Below are positions 7,508-18,000 of a stretch of DNA of 64,000 nucleotides, one piece after another. A model generated the notes under the pieces. That model was not told where the DNA came from. It did not search any database and worked only from the letters and a program-made list of their open reading frames with translations. The DNA comes from CAWUEZ02 sp963921355 (lineage in GTDB: Bacteria; Pseudomonadota; Alphaproteobacteria; Thalassobaculales; Thalassobaculaceae). The first letter of the stretch is position 1. The number at the start of each line of letters is the position of its first letter. The stretch covers positions 3,968,001 to 4,032,000 of the forward strand of contig OZ001190.1 in the NCBI GenBank assembly GCA_963921355.3, written 5' to 3'. Position numbers and translations under genes: made by a program.

Positions 7508-7600
7508 TGGCGGAGGGGATGGGATTCGAACCCACGGAAGGGGCATTACCCCTTCAACGGTTTAGCAAACCGCCGCCTTCAGCCACTCGGCCACCCCTCC
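7508..7600 (-). tRNA. tRNA-Ser (anticodon GCT)
   Basis: On the minus strand the acceptor arm GGAGGGG (7600-7594) pairs with CCCCTCC (7518-7512), followed by discriminator G and an encoded CCA at 7510-7508. The D arm is GCCGAGTGGCTGAAGGC, the anticodon loop TTTGCTAAA, and a long class II variable arm AAGGGGTAATGCCCCTT identifies serine. The T arm contains GGTTCGAATCC. The 3' end faces the integrase 64 bases away, so the T-arm/acceptor end is the likely attachment site; the other att copy lies left of the window. Confidence 0.97.
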
Positions 7601-8108
7601 GCCGGGAGGGCAGTCGGCCCCGGCGAGACCGGGGCCACACGGCGTATGCGCGTCCCTTCTACGGGCGCGCGCCGGGCCCCGTCAAGCGCGCTCGCAAGCG
7701 GCTGCCGCCACTCGGAAACCCAGCGCCTGCCGACGGTCGCCCATCGGGTCGGCCGGTACCGGCGAGTCCGACCGGTCGGTGGGACAACGGCGCTCGCCGA
7801 AGCCACGGTGCAGCCCAGGCGTGTCGCCGATGATTGCGCGAGGTTCGACAACGGACGAAAGCGCGGGACACGCCGTTTAGGCAGTTCTGCTCGCCACCGC
7901 AGTCTGCTATTGGTGAAGTGTAGATAGTCTGAACATGCGTTGACTCTGAAGAAACCAAGGGGGTTTTGCTTGGCAATACTCGAAAGTAGCGGTTTCCTGG
8001 TCAAATATCGTGGGACGACCGCTCGAAAGCTCACGATATGCCGGGCCAAGGATGATTACGGGCACGACAGGGGACGTGGAGACGATGTCTGAGAGGGGAC
8101 GAGCTTTC
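7601..8108. other. Intergenic region upstream of tRNA-Ser and of the biosynthetic operon
   Basis: No convincing gene. It must hold the tRNA promoter (minus strand) and the promoter of the acyltransferase operon (plus strand). A perfect 8-bp hairpin, GGCCCCGG/CCGGGGCC with a 5-nt loop, lies at 7616-7636 and has no T tract. From about 7890 on the composition becomes more AT-rich, consistent with a promoter. No att-like repeat of the tRNA end is seen here. Confidence 0.5.
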
Positions 8109-8996
8109 ATGAAGACCTATTCCACCGCCTACGTGTTCCCGGGCCAAGGGTCGCAGCGGCTCGGGATGGGCAAAGACCTGTTTGACCGGTATCCCGAAAT
8201 CGAGAAGGACGCCGACGACATCCTTGGATACTCCATTCGAGAACTCTGCCTGGAGGATCCCGACAAGCAGCTGGTTCAAACACAATTCACGCAGCCTGCC
8301 CTCTACACCGTGAACGCGATGACATACCGGGCGGCTGTCGCCGAACGCGGCGTCGCGGGGGACATTCTCGCCGGCCATAGCCTTGGTGAGTACAACGCGC
8401 TGCACGCCGCCGACGTATTCGATTTCGCCACGGGCCTGAAGCTGGTCCGCAGGAGAGGCGAAATCATGTCGAAGATCAAAGGTGGGGGCATGGCGGCAGT
8501 GATCGGCATGTCGTCTTCGGAGACCCAGGACTTCTTGAACAAGAATGGACTGACAAGCCTCGACGTGGCCAACGAGAACTCGCCCTTGCAAGCGGTCATC
8601 TCCGGCCGGGAAGAGGACATCAAGTCGGCGATGAAGCCCTTCAGCGGCGTCGAAGGCTGCAATTTCATCCCGCTGCGCGTCAGCGGCGCGTTCCACTCCC
8701 GATACATGCAGGACGCGCGTTCCGAATTCGAAGAGTATCTGCGGCAGTTCGAGTTCAAGCCGCCACAACGCGCCGTGCTCTCGAACGTGGAGGCGCGCCC
8801 ATATTCCGACGGTCGGGTGCAGGAATTGCTGTCGAAGCAGATCACAAGCCCGGTCAAATGGTGTGAGACCGTGCAGGTCATGCTCGGCGCCGGGATCGAC
8901 CAGATCCACGAAGCGGGCCCCGGAGATGTTCTGGACAAGCTCGTCACCGCCATCCGCCAGCAAGCCCCGGCGATCGCCATCGATTGGCCGATCTGA
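8109..8996 (+). CDS. Free-standing malonyl-type acyltransferase (trans-AT)
   Basis: 295 residues from ATG 8109, with GAGAGGGGA as ribosome site; an ATG at 8085 is a less likely start. It opens with YVFPGQGSQRLGMG, carries the catalytic LAGHSLGEYNAL (Ser91), and has SGAFHSRYM (His196), the malonyl-selective version of the extender-unit motif. It fits FabD-like trans-acting acyltransferases that load malonyl units onto carrier proteins of AT-less polyketide synthases. The facing megasynthase has KS and ACP domains but no integrated AT, so this enzyme is its obvious partner. The protein looks complete. Confidence 0.93.
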   Translation: MKTYSTAYVFPGQGSQRLGMGKDLFDRYPEIEKDADDILGYSIRELCLEDPDKQLVQTQFTQPALYTVNAMTYRAAVAERGVAGDILAGHSLGEYNALHAADVFDFATGLKLVRRRGEIMSKIKGGGMAAVIGMSSSETQDFLNKNGLTSLDVANENSPLQAVISGREEDIKSAMKPFSGVEGCNFIPLRVSGAFHSRYMQDARSEFEEYLRQFEFKPPQRAVLSNVEARPYSDGRVQELLSKQITSPVKWCETVQVMLGAGIDQIHEAGPGDVLDKLVTAIRQQAPAIAIDWPI

Positions 8997-9090
8997 CTGA
9001 CACCCCTGAAGAAATCGGATTGCTGTTACGTCTCAGGCCAAATTCCTTGTCTCGATCCGGAGCAAGGGCACCCGACCGCCGCTCTATCTG

Positions 9091-9900
9091 GTGCACAGCC
9101 TTGCCGGCGAGCTGACCTGGCTGCCTCCGCTGTCGCAGATGATGGGCGACGACCAACCTGTGTACGGTTTTGCCGCCGCCGGACTGAACGCCAGGGGGGC
9201 GGCGTTCGAGAGCGTGGAGGCAATGGCGCACGCCTATCTGCAGGCGGCAAGAGGGGTTCACCCCGGTGAACCGTACCTGCTCGGCGGCTATTCATTTGGC
9301 GGCGTGGTCGCCTTCGAGATGGCGCGGCAGATCCAAGCCCTCGGCGGCACGGTCGAGAAACTCATTCTGATCGACTCCTATTCCCCGAAGTCGGCGATCA
9401 TCAAGGAATTGAGCGCCTGGAACCACAACGGCACCATGCTGCAGTCGGTCGGCAACATGCTGGCGCTGGAATGGAAAGCGCGGGCCTTGATGGAGCCGGG
9501 AGCGCTGCCGGTCGGTGACGCCGCTGCCCAGGTCGACATGACAACCCGGCATCTGCTGAGGGAATGCGACATTCCTCACAGCTACGAAGCCCTCAGCGAC
9601 CTTCTGGCAAAGTGCCAGGCCGTCATGGCCGCCCACAACAAAGCGCTGTCGGACTATCGGCCGGTTCCTCTTCCGAGGCCCGTGGACGTGGTGCTGATCC
9701 AGAACTCCGAAGGGTTTATCGGCCGCAGGAATGTTCTCAACCTTCCCGCGCTCTCGAACGGTGTTGAAAGCAACGACCATGGATGGGACGATATTCTTCA
9801 AGGGCCGACAAGAACTCTCACCGTCGCGACTGAGCATTTCCTGATGATGAAGAGTCCCGCCTTGGAGCAAGTGGCGGAGATCTTGAACGCCGAAGTGTAG
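9091..9900 (+). CDS. Thioesterase (type II/TE-domain alpha/beta hydrolase)
   Basis: At least 269 residues. PYLLGGYSFGGVVAFEMA has the nucleophile Ser (GxSxGG), LILIDSYSP carries the acid-loop region, and TEHFLMM provides the late His. The family normally begins further upstream with 'PLYLVHSLAGE', and that reading continues in frame back to a TGA at 9007. No ATG, GTG or TTG precedes GTG 9091 in that stretch, so the native start may be the rare ATT at 9019, or the start codon may be mutated. Second gene of the rightward operon. It could edit stalled carrier proteins or release the product, in addition to the three TE domains of the megasynthase. Confidence 0.85.
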   Translation: MHSLAGELTWLPPLSQMMGDDQPVYGFAAAGLNARGAAFESVEAMAHAYLQAARGVHPGEPYLLGGYSFGGVVAFEMARQIQALGGTVEKLILIDSYSPKSAIIKELSAWNHNGTMLQSVGNMLALEWKARALMEPGALPVGDAAAQVDMTTRHLLRECDIPHSYEALSDLLAKCQAVMAAHNKALSDYRPVPLPRPVDVVLIQNSEGFIGRRNVLNLPALSNGVESNDHGWDDILQGPTRTLTVATEHFLMMKSPALEQVAEILNAEV

Positions 9901-9923
9901 ACGGGACAGGGGGGATTCCGATC

Positions 9924-10874
9924 ATGACGAAACGGTCTAGCCGCTTTGTGAAACTGGGACTGGCCGTTTTCGTGGTGGTTGGGTTCCATCTCCCGGTCCA
10001 CGCCTCCGACGCCGACCCCCTTCCCAGTTGGAACGAAGGCGCCAACAAATCCGCGATTCTGGAGTTCGTCACCGCCTCAACCAATGAGGGCGGCGCTGAT
10101 TTCATCCCGGTGGCGGACCGCATCGCCACGTTCGACATGGACGGCACCCTTGTCGTCGAAAAGCCGGAAGCGGCTGTCAGTGCCTTCTCCTCCCGCTATC
10201 TGGCCCAGATCGTGGAGGCCAACCCCAACCTGAATGTCCAGCCCTACAAAGCCGTTCGCGAGGGGGACCAGCACTATCTGGCGAAGAACGTTGTTCAGGT
10301 CCTGAATGCGGCCGGCGCAGGGCTCTCGCAATCCGAGTATCGCGACCGGGTCTCCGCGTTCGGCAGAACCGTCAAGCATGAGCGGTTCGGCAGGCCCGAT
10401 GGAGACCTCTTCTTTGCCCCGATGATCGAGCTTGTGGGCTATCTCAAGGCCAACGACTTCGCAGTCTATATCGTATCGGGGTCCGCCCAGGGGTTCGTCC
10501 GGGGTTTCGCCAAGGACGTGACCGGCCTGCCCCCGCGCCAGATGATCGGGACACAATGGGTCCTGGAGTTCCAGGAAGACGGTTTCATGCGCAGTGCCCG
10601 GTTCCGCAATCTCGGCGTCGCGGCGGCCGGAAAGCCGGAGATTATTCAATACCAGATCGGTCAAAAGCCGGTGTTCGCTTTTGGCAACACCTGGGGCGAC
10701 CAGCAGATGTTCGAATACGCCTTCAGCCACAAGACGTACAAGCCGCTGGCGCTTTGGCTGGATCATGACGATGCGGCACGCGAGTACCAATACGACGGTC
10801 ACGTGAAACCGGCAGACGGTCTCCTGAAGGTCAGCATGAAGGACGATTTCAAGAAGCTGTTCGCGCATGACTGA
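9924..10874 (+). CDS. Secreted HAD-family phosphatase
   Basis: 316 residues, ATG 9924 preceded by GGGGGG. The N-terminus MTKRSSRFVKLGLAVFVVVG then FHLPVHASDA is a Sec signal peptide with AXA-type cleavage near residue 28. The mature part follows the family pattern 'SWNEGANKSAILEFV', then motif I IATFDMDGTL (Asp71/Asp73), motif II YIVSGSAQG, a GKPEIIQ lysine region, and FGNTWGDQQMFEYA as motif IV. It should be a periplasmic phosphomonoesterase. The gene overlaps the downstream kinase by eight bases, so the two are co-translated. The pairing suggests removal outside the cytoplasm of a phosphate added inside (inference). Confidence 0.85.
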   Translation: MTKRSSRFVKLGLAVFVVVGFHLPVHASDADPLPSWNEGANKSAILEFVTASTNEGGADFIPVADRIATFDMDGTLVVEKPEAAVSAFSSRYLAQIVEANPNLNVQPYKAVREGDQHYLAKNVVQVLNAAGAGLSQSEYRDRVSAFGRTVKHERFGRPDGDLFFAPMIELVGYLKANDFAVYIVSGSAQGFVRGFAKDVTGLPPRQMIGTQWVLEFQEDGFMRSARFRNLGVAAAGKPEIIQYQIGQKPVFAFGNTWGDQQMFEYAFSHKTYKPLALWLDHDDAAREYQYDGHVKPADGLLKVSMKDDFKKLFAHD

Positions 10875-12000
10875 TCCGGAACACACCGCCGCGCCCACCA
10901 GCGCAGAGGAGATCACCACCGATTGGCTGAAGGGCTGTCTGAGGTCCGCCGGCCACCCAGCTGCGGAAAGGCTGACCGGTTTCACCGCCGAGCCCGTCCC
11001 CGCCCCGGGCATGACATCGGCTGTGACTTTCCTCTCTCTGGACTATGAAGGGGACCCGGCCGACGCGCCGACCAAACTAGTTGCGAAGTTCTCCTTAGAG
11101 CTGGAGCCGGTAAAGCAGGCGCTCGCCGCCAACCGAGGCTTCGAACGGGAGTACCTCTTCTACAAACACATCGGCGCCAATGCCGGTATTCCGACACCGC
11201 GCTGCTATTGGGAAGCCTACGATCCGGCTGAGACGAAGTCCGGGCTGCTGCTCGAGTTCATGGACGGGACACGGCCGAGCAACCGGTTCATCGGAAACGC
11301 GGACGAGATCGAACCGATCGTCGACAGCCTCGCGGCATTCCACGCCCGATGGTGGGGCAAGGCCGTCGGCCATGTCGGCCTGATACCGGCCTTTGCGCCG
11401 TTTATGGTCGATCTCATTCTGGAGAAGCTCGAGCTCTCCTTAAGGAACATCAAGGCGCATCATCGCGCCGAGGTCGGCGACACGCTGGTTGAACTCATCG
11501 AGTTCTGGCTCGCTCACGGGCACAGGTTCGCTGAACTGGAGCGGGCGAAGCCCCAGACCCTGTGCCACGGGGATCTGCATCGCGAACAGATCCTGTTCCC
11601 CGCCGCCCCGGGCGGCCTGTTCAGCGTCATCGACTGGCAGATGGCGGGCAGCGACAGCGCCGGTTTGGACCTGTCGTTCCTGATCTCGAGCGGTCTGCGT
11701 CCCGAGGATCGCGCTGGGCGGGAAGCGGCCCTCATCGATCGGTACTACGCCGGCCTGATGGACAACGGGATCGAGACCTACTCCAGAGAAGAGCTCATGG
11801 GCAGCTATCGGGTCGGCATTGCCCGCCAGGCCGTGTTCAGCATGACGGCGTTTTCGATGGACGATCTGACCCCGGTATTCGCCTGGTGGGACAGTGCGCC
11901 AGACCGCAAAAACTTCTCATTCTGGGATGTGACCTGCGGCTGGGCTACGACGGCATTGGATGAGCATCGCGTTCTAGATCAGCTGAAGCAGTCGCTCTAG
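10867..12000 (+). CDS. APH/ecdysteroid-kinase-like phosphotransferase
   Basis: 377 residues from ATG 10867. The N-lobe has LVAKFSLE (ATP-binding Lys) and FEREYLFYKHIG. The catalytic loop is LCHGDLHREQILF (residues 232-244), with Asp236 as base. The metal motif is VIDWQ (Asp256). The usual Asn of HGDxxxxN is Gln here, a conservative but notable change. Such kinases phosphorylate small-molecule hydroxyls and are common as antibiotic self-resistance enzymes. It overlaps the phosphatase gene, and its 3' end overlaps the end of the convergent megasynthase by 56 bases. Likely role: keeping the polyketide in an inactive phosphorylated form inside the cell (inference). Confidence 0.85.
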   Translation: MTDPEHTAAPTSAEEITTDWLKGCLRSAGHPAAERLTGFTAEPVPAPGMTSAVTFLSLDYEGDPADAPTKLVAKFSLELEPVKQALAANRGFEREYLFYKHIGANAGIPTPRCYWEAYDPAETKSGLLLEFMDGTRPSNRFIGNADEIEPIVDSLAAFHARWWGKAVGHVGLIPAFAPFMVDLILEKLELSLRNIKAHHRAEVGDTLVELIEFWLAHGHRFAELERAKPQTLCHGDLHREQILFPAAPGGLFSVIDWQMAGSDSAGLDLSFLISSGLRPEDRAGREAALIDRYYAGLMDNGIETYSREELMGSYRVGIARQAVFSMTAFSMDDLTPVFAWWDSAPDRKNFSFWDVTCGWATTALDEHRVLDQLKQSL

Positions 12001-15000
12001 CCCCTGCCTGCCCTGACCCGGTCCCGTCGTAGAGATCCCGGCAATAGGTGATGATGGTGTTCGCGACACCGGGATCCGACAGCAGCGTCGTGTGGTTGGC
12101 CGACGGGACGTCATGCATGGAGAAATTGGGCAAGTTCGCTTCCCAGGTGCTCCAGTAGTTCATGTCATCGCGAAACACGGCTTCGTTCTCCGGAAAGGTG
12201 AAGAACGGGGCGATGTCTCCGTAGAACGTTCCGCTCGCATTGCGGAAGAAGTGGACGCTGACACCCTGGGGATTCGGAAGCGGCGAGATCGTGAACGGAT
12301 CCCCTTCCAAAGCCCGGCCGAATTTCTCCATATGCTGCAACAGGGTGTGCAGCTGCGCTTCGCTCTTCGTAAGGCCACGTTCCTTGGCAAGCGCGATCAA
12401 CCGCTCCCAGAAAGCCTGATCCGATAGGGAGACATCGAGCTCGTCGCGATGGATCAGGCGTGCGGCGGGCTCATCGGCACCGGTGTTCAGCGCCATATTG
12501 ACCACGCCCAACATCGCCCGTTTGGTGAACAACGGGTTCGGCGCGCTGTCCAGAACATCGTAACTGTCCAGCATGACGATCGTATCGACCTGTTCCCCGA
12601 TCTCCTGCAGCTGCCTGGTGACTTCGTAGGCGAGCACGCCGCCCAGCGAGAACCCGCCCAGATCGTAAGGGCCGCTCGGCTGAACCCTTTGAATGACATG
12701 GGTGTAATAGGTCGCCATGGCTTCTATGCCACTGAGCGGCTTTCTGTCCGTCAGCCAGCCTTTCGCCTGGATGCCGACAAACGGGCGTTCAATGGCCGCT
12801 GCCAGTTCCTGGTAGGCTTCGACACCGCCCAATCCGCCGTGGAACCAGAACACGGGACAGCGGGATCCTTCACGTGAAGAGCCACTGTTCAAGTGGACAA
12901 TTTCCGGGAACTGCCGCGTTGGATCCGGCCTGGACGGCGACGGCGGGTTGCCCAAAGCGGCTCCACCGCCTCTCGACCCTATCGCCTCGACGATCATCTC
13001 GACCGATTTGAGGGCCGCCATCGCGGCGAGGTCGAGGTCGATCCGGAAACGGTCTCTCAGTCTGACTAGGAGTTGCGCCGTCAGAATGGAATCCATGCCC
13101 TGGTCGACCAGGGTCGCTGTCGGCTCGATGTCACCCGGATCGCAGCTGAGAAGCCCGCTTACAATGTCGACCACTTCCGGCAATACCGCGCGGTCCGGTT
13201 CGTCGGCGCCGCGCGCAACAACATCGGCGCGTGCGCGCCAGCCGGCGGCGGGCTCTCCCTGACCCTCCGAACCTTCGTATACGGACTGGCAATTGCCGCT
13301 CAGCGCCTCCAGCGCCTCATCGCTGTCAAACAACGCGAGGTGGCTCTCGGCCACGACCTCCTGATAGGCGATGTTCGGCAGCAGGCCTCGCCAATCCGAC
13401 CAGTAATCCACGCCGTCAAGCGGATCACCGGGCCGTCCGAAGAACAGACCGTTCCTGTTCTTGAAATAGCGAACGTTCGCGATGTCGGACGCCAGCGGCA
13501 GCGGTGCATAGTCGGCGATGCGATAGCTCTTTTGGATGCCGGCCATCCGCTTGAGATATTGCCTGATCCAGTCCGCCGACCGCTCAACGCCGGATCGGAC
13601 GCAGTATCCGACGAACGCCTCCAGCACAGCCGCTTCGCTTGAAAGCTCCGCCTTGCCCGGCTTCGCCTGCTTTCGCGCGGTTTCCCTGGCGGGCACCATC
13701 GCGACCAGCCCAACGGCGAGGAAATCATACAGATCGTAGAGATCTCCCTCCAGGTAGCTGTGATGGGGCGGGAAGATCGGGTCGGCGAGCGTCAGACTGT
13801 GAACGGGCTCGCCGGCATCCTGGAGCTGCCGGGCGATCTCATAAGCTAGGGTGCCGCCGATGGAGTAACCGCCCAGATCGTACGGCCCTGTCGGCTGGAT
13901 CGCTTGAATCATCTGCCGATAGAAGGACGCGGTTTCGACCACACCCACCACCGGCTCTTTGTCATCGATCAGTCCGCGCGCTTGCAGACCGTAGAACGGG
14001 CGCCCCACCCTCTCCGCCAAACGGAGGAACACCATGGCGTCGCCAAATGCACCATGCACCCAGAACACCGGCCTGCCGTCCCGAACGCCGTTCACCCGCT
14101 GGCACTCGGTGAAAAAGGGAACCGACGCCGGTTCGCTCTCGCCGGAGGCCATCGGTCCCGGAACTTGGGGATCGGCTGGTTCCGAATGGCGGTCCGTCCA
14201 CGCCCGGATCCGCGACAGGGGTTCGGATGCGTAGGTGAGCAGGTCGCCGACCGTCGCCTCCGGTCTCCGCACCATGTAGCTCACCAGCCCAACCAGACAG
14301 GCCGTCAGATTGCGCATTTCCGAGTGTTCGAAGAGCGCCTTCCGGTAGGAGATGACGAGCCGGATCCGACCCTGGGATTTGATCAATTGAAAGAACAACG
14401 TCGCGATGGCAGAGCCTGCGGTTTCGGGCCCGGCAAGGTCATTGCTTCTTCGCATACCCTCGCCCATCCGGTCGTACGGGTCGGCGGCCGCGGAAGCGAC
14501 GCCGGGGGCTCCGGTGTCCATGTCGACCGCATCGAGCATGACAACGCCCGACTGCCGGTAATACGCCTCCAGCCCGCCCAGCCCGGTCATGCTCAGAAGA
14601 TGATCGAAGCTGCGCGGCGCGTTGCGCAAAGCCTCAAAACTCTCCCGCCTAACCCCCGTCAGAAAGTCCCTGAGACTGCGGTCCTCCTCCGCAAGGATCG
14701 GCAACATCAAGACATCGGTGAACTCGCCAGGAATATCCAACAAAGCGCTGTGGTCCCGGCGGCTGAAGATGTAATGCAGAACCCCGCGGTGGTTATTCAT
14801 CCCATGCTGCAGCAACACGCCGAGCGCCGCGGCGAAGAGCTGCGTGAAGGAAACACCGTATTGACGGCCGAAGGCCTCTATTCCCTGGCACAGTTCCGGG
14901 GCCAGCAGCGTCAACCAGGTTTCGGACTGATCCCATTCGGGTGTCTTCGGTTGTTTCGGCGACCGGCTGAAAGGCAGGCGCATGGCCGCACCCTGCCCCT

Positions 15001-18000
15001 GACCGAATCGCTGCCGCCAGAAGTCATCCTGGCCTGGGGCCGGCGGCTGGCTCCCTTGGCTCAGAGCGTAGTGCCAATACTGGCCAATGGGAGGTGCTTC
15101 GGGAGCCTCGCTCGCGGACGCGACCAGTTGCTCGTAGAGGCCGGCCAACTCGCGCATCAGCAATGGCGGCGTGAACGCATCGGCAATCGCATGATGAAGT
15201 GTCAGACCGACGTCGACCAGGTCGTCGGACTGGCAGACAACGACAGCGAAGGGTGCCGAGTGTTGAACATCGAAAAGCCGTGATCGGGCCTCTCGCATCA
15301 GTCGGTTGAATTCCTTGGCTGACCCCGCCTCGGTGACGTCGCTCGCCGTAGTCCCCGGAGGCCCGACCACTTGCAGCCAGTCCTCTCCGGTATCGAGCGG
15401 AAGGAAGCGCGTTCTCAAGATGTCATGGCGGTCGCACAGCCCCGCAAGCGCTTTGCGGAATGCCGCCCTGTCGAGCACACCGTCGAAAGGCGTGTCGATG
15501 TAGCTTACGTTCCAAGCCGCCGACTTCATGACTTCGGAATGATAGAGATTCCGCTTCTGCTCCTCTGAAACAGGCAACAGCAAGCACCCCTCCGGCAATG
15601 CCGCGAGCAGTGCGTCGTCGATCTGCGCTACGGCGCCGCGAAGGTGAGAAGCCCGGTCGCCGACGAACACCATATCTGGCCCCAGGCGAAAGGCCCCAAT
15701 GCCCCGGTCAACCAATTCGGCGCGCATCCTCTCGGTGCCCGTTGGATCCACCGGGGATCCAGAAGCGGTGCCGGCATTGACGAAACAAAGCGTGTCGGGA
15801 AGCGAGGTCAAACGGTCGGCAAACCAGCTGCCGGAAATCCGTATATCCCGATCCCCCTGTTCGAAAGCTGCCGGATCCGGGCGCTGGGGCACCGAGATCC
15901 GCCCCCGGCAATCGAGGATCAATCGGACCAGATCGTGAATGCTCTCGATCGACACAAGGTCGGCGATATGGATGGCGAGAGAAAAGCGATCGTTGAGGTG
16001 CGCCAGCAGGCGCATGGCCATGAGGGAGTCGAGCCCATAGTGACTGAGCGAGTCCTTGGGTTCGATATCTTCAGTATCAAACCCCGTGATATCCGCGAGG
16101 CAAGAAACCACGACGCCGAGCACGCTGTCGGCCTCGCCGCCTTCCGCTGTCGACGAGGGTGCGGTCTCGCTCGCTGGACGGTCCAGCCAGCATCGCCTCA
16201 ACGCGAATGCGCGCGGCGGGATCGGGCTCCTGCCTCCGGTCCTGTCCGCGGGCGCCTCGGACAGGACGAGATGAACATTGCTGCCGGTGGCGCCGAAACT
16301 GCTGACTGCCGCGCGCCGGGGCAACGGACCGCCCCGTTTCCAGGCGATCAGTCTGTGATTCACCGCGAACCGGGCATGGCCTGTTCCGTCGGTCGCCAGC
16401 GGACGGGTCACGTTCAAGGTCCCGGGAATCACCTCGTTCTGCAACGCCAACAGCACCTTGAACAGATGCGCCATGCCCGAGCTCTGGTAGGAATGACCCA
16501 AGTGGTTTTCCACAGAACCCAGCACCGGGGGCGAGGATCGGCCGTCGGCGTCGGCGAAGACTTCCGTCAGCGCCTCGACTTCGACCCGGTCTCCCAACAG
16601 CGTGCCGGTGGCATTGGCTTCAATCATCCCAATGGAGCGGGGACCTGTGGCGAATCTCTCGTACACATCCCTCAGGAGTGCGGCCTGGGCGCCACTGCTT
16701 GGCGCCGCGATGCCGTTGGTCTTGCCACTGTGGTTGTTGCCCCACGCTTCGATGACACCGATGATCCGGTCACCGTCCTCGCGGGCGCGGGCAAGCGGCT
16801 TTAGAACGACGGCGCCTACACCTTCAGCCGGCAGCATTCCCCCGGCCCGTTCATCGAGCGCATAGCACCGATCATCCGGCGAGAGGGTGCCATTCTCGAT
16901 AGAGGCCAGGATCAGATTGGGCGTCGAGTGGATCATGACGCCGCCCGCGATCGCGACGTCGCATTTGCCCAGACTCAGAGCATCGCAAGCCTGTGCAACG
17001 GCCAAAGCCGAAGAGGCGCAACCGGCATCGACGGCGACGCAAGGTCCCCGCAGATCGAGGGAGTACGCCAGTCGGCCCGGTATGGAGGAATTCGTTACGT
17101 TGGGAGAGATCCCGATAAGGTCTTTCAGGTGGAGCCCGTAGTCGCCGCCGCCTCCGCAGAAGACCCCCCAGTTCTCGCCTTTCAGCACGCCAGGATCGAT
17201 CCCTGCATGCTCCACGGCCCGCCACCCTTCCATCAAGAAGGCGCGTTCCGACGGGTCGAGAAGTTCGGCTTCCTTGGGAGGGATGCGGAAGAACTTCGGG
17301 TCAAACAGATCAATGCTCTTGAGGAAGCCGCCGTGTCTGACGGGACAGTCTCCGACATCCCAGCCGCGGTCCGTGGGCAGTGGGGTGATGGCGGACGTCT
17401 CGCCCCTCAAAAGCTCGAAGAGGTCATCCAGAGTGTCCGCACCCGGGAACCGTCCCGACATGCCGATGACGGCAACCGCAGACTCCGACACCGTCTCCCC
17501 GGCGGTTTCCTGCGCGACGTCTCGCCGGCGTACTGCATCGGGCCTGTTGATCGCCGCGTCGATCCGATCCGCCAGATCCGCCAGGTCATTGCCGCCGCTC
17601 AGCAGATCGAAATGGCTTTCGGAGCTGATAACGACCGTCTCGAAGTCCTCGAACCGGCCGGCCCATCCTTCGAAATAGGGCAACAACCCGCCCTTGGTGT
17701 CTTGGACACGCTGAAGGTAGTCGGGATTGTAGACTTCAGGAGACACGGCCCTTCCGCTTGGGCTCCGCAGCAGGACGGCGGAGATGCTGTTCTTCGATGT
17801 CGCGGCCGGCGCCCGGTACTCGCGAAGGGCGTTGAGGTTGGCCAGGTGCACTATGGCCATCGATGTCAGACGGTCGGTCAGTTCGGCGTTCTGACGGGTG
17901 ACGCCGCGCTCGGAGATCAGATCCACCAATTGATCAACGATCAGGCTCTTGTCGCTTTCTTCATCCAACGAGAGCTCATCGCTCGTGATCTCCAGCTCGC

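Noticed and set aside
7616..7636. Hairpin upstream of tRNA-Ser as a terminator
   Set aside because: It has no T tract on either strand and no gene ends beside it, so it is only noted in the spacer description.
13904..15283. A 459-codon plus-strand frame inside the megasynthase
   Set aside because: It lies opposite the condensation domain, whose motifs are clear; high GC content at third positions explains the open antisense frame.
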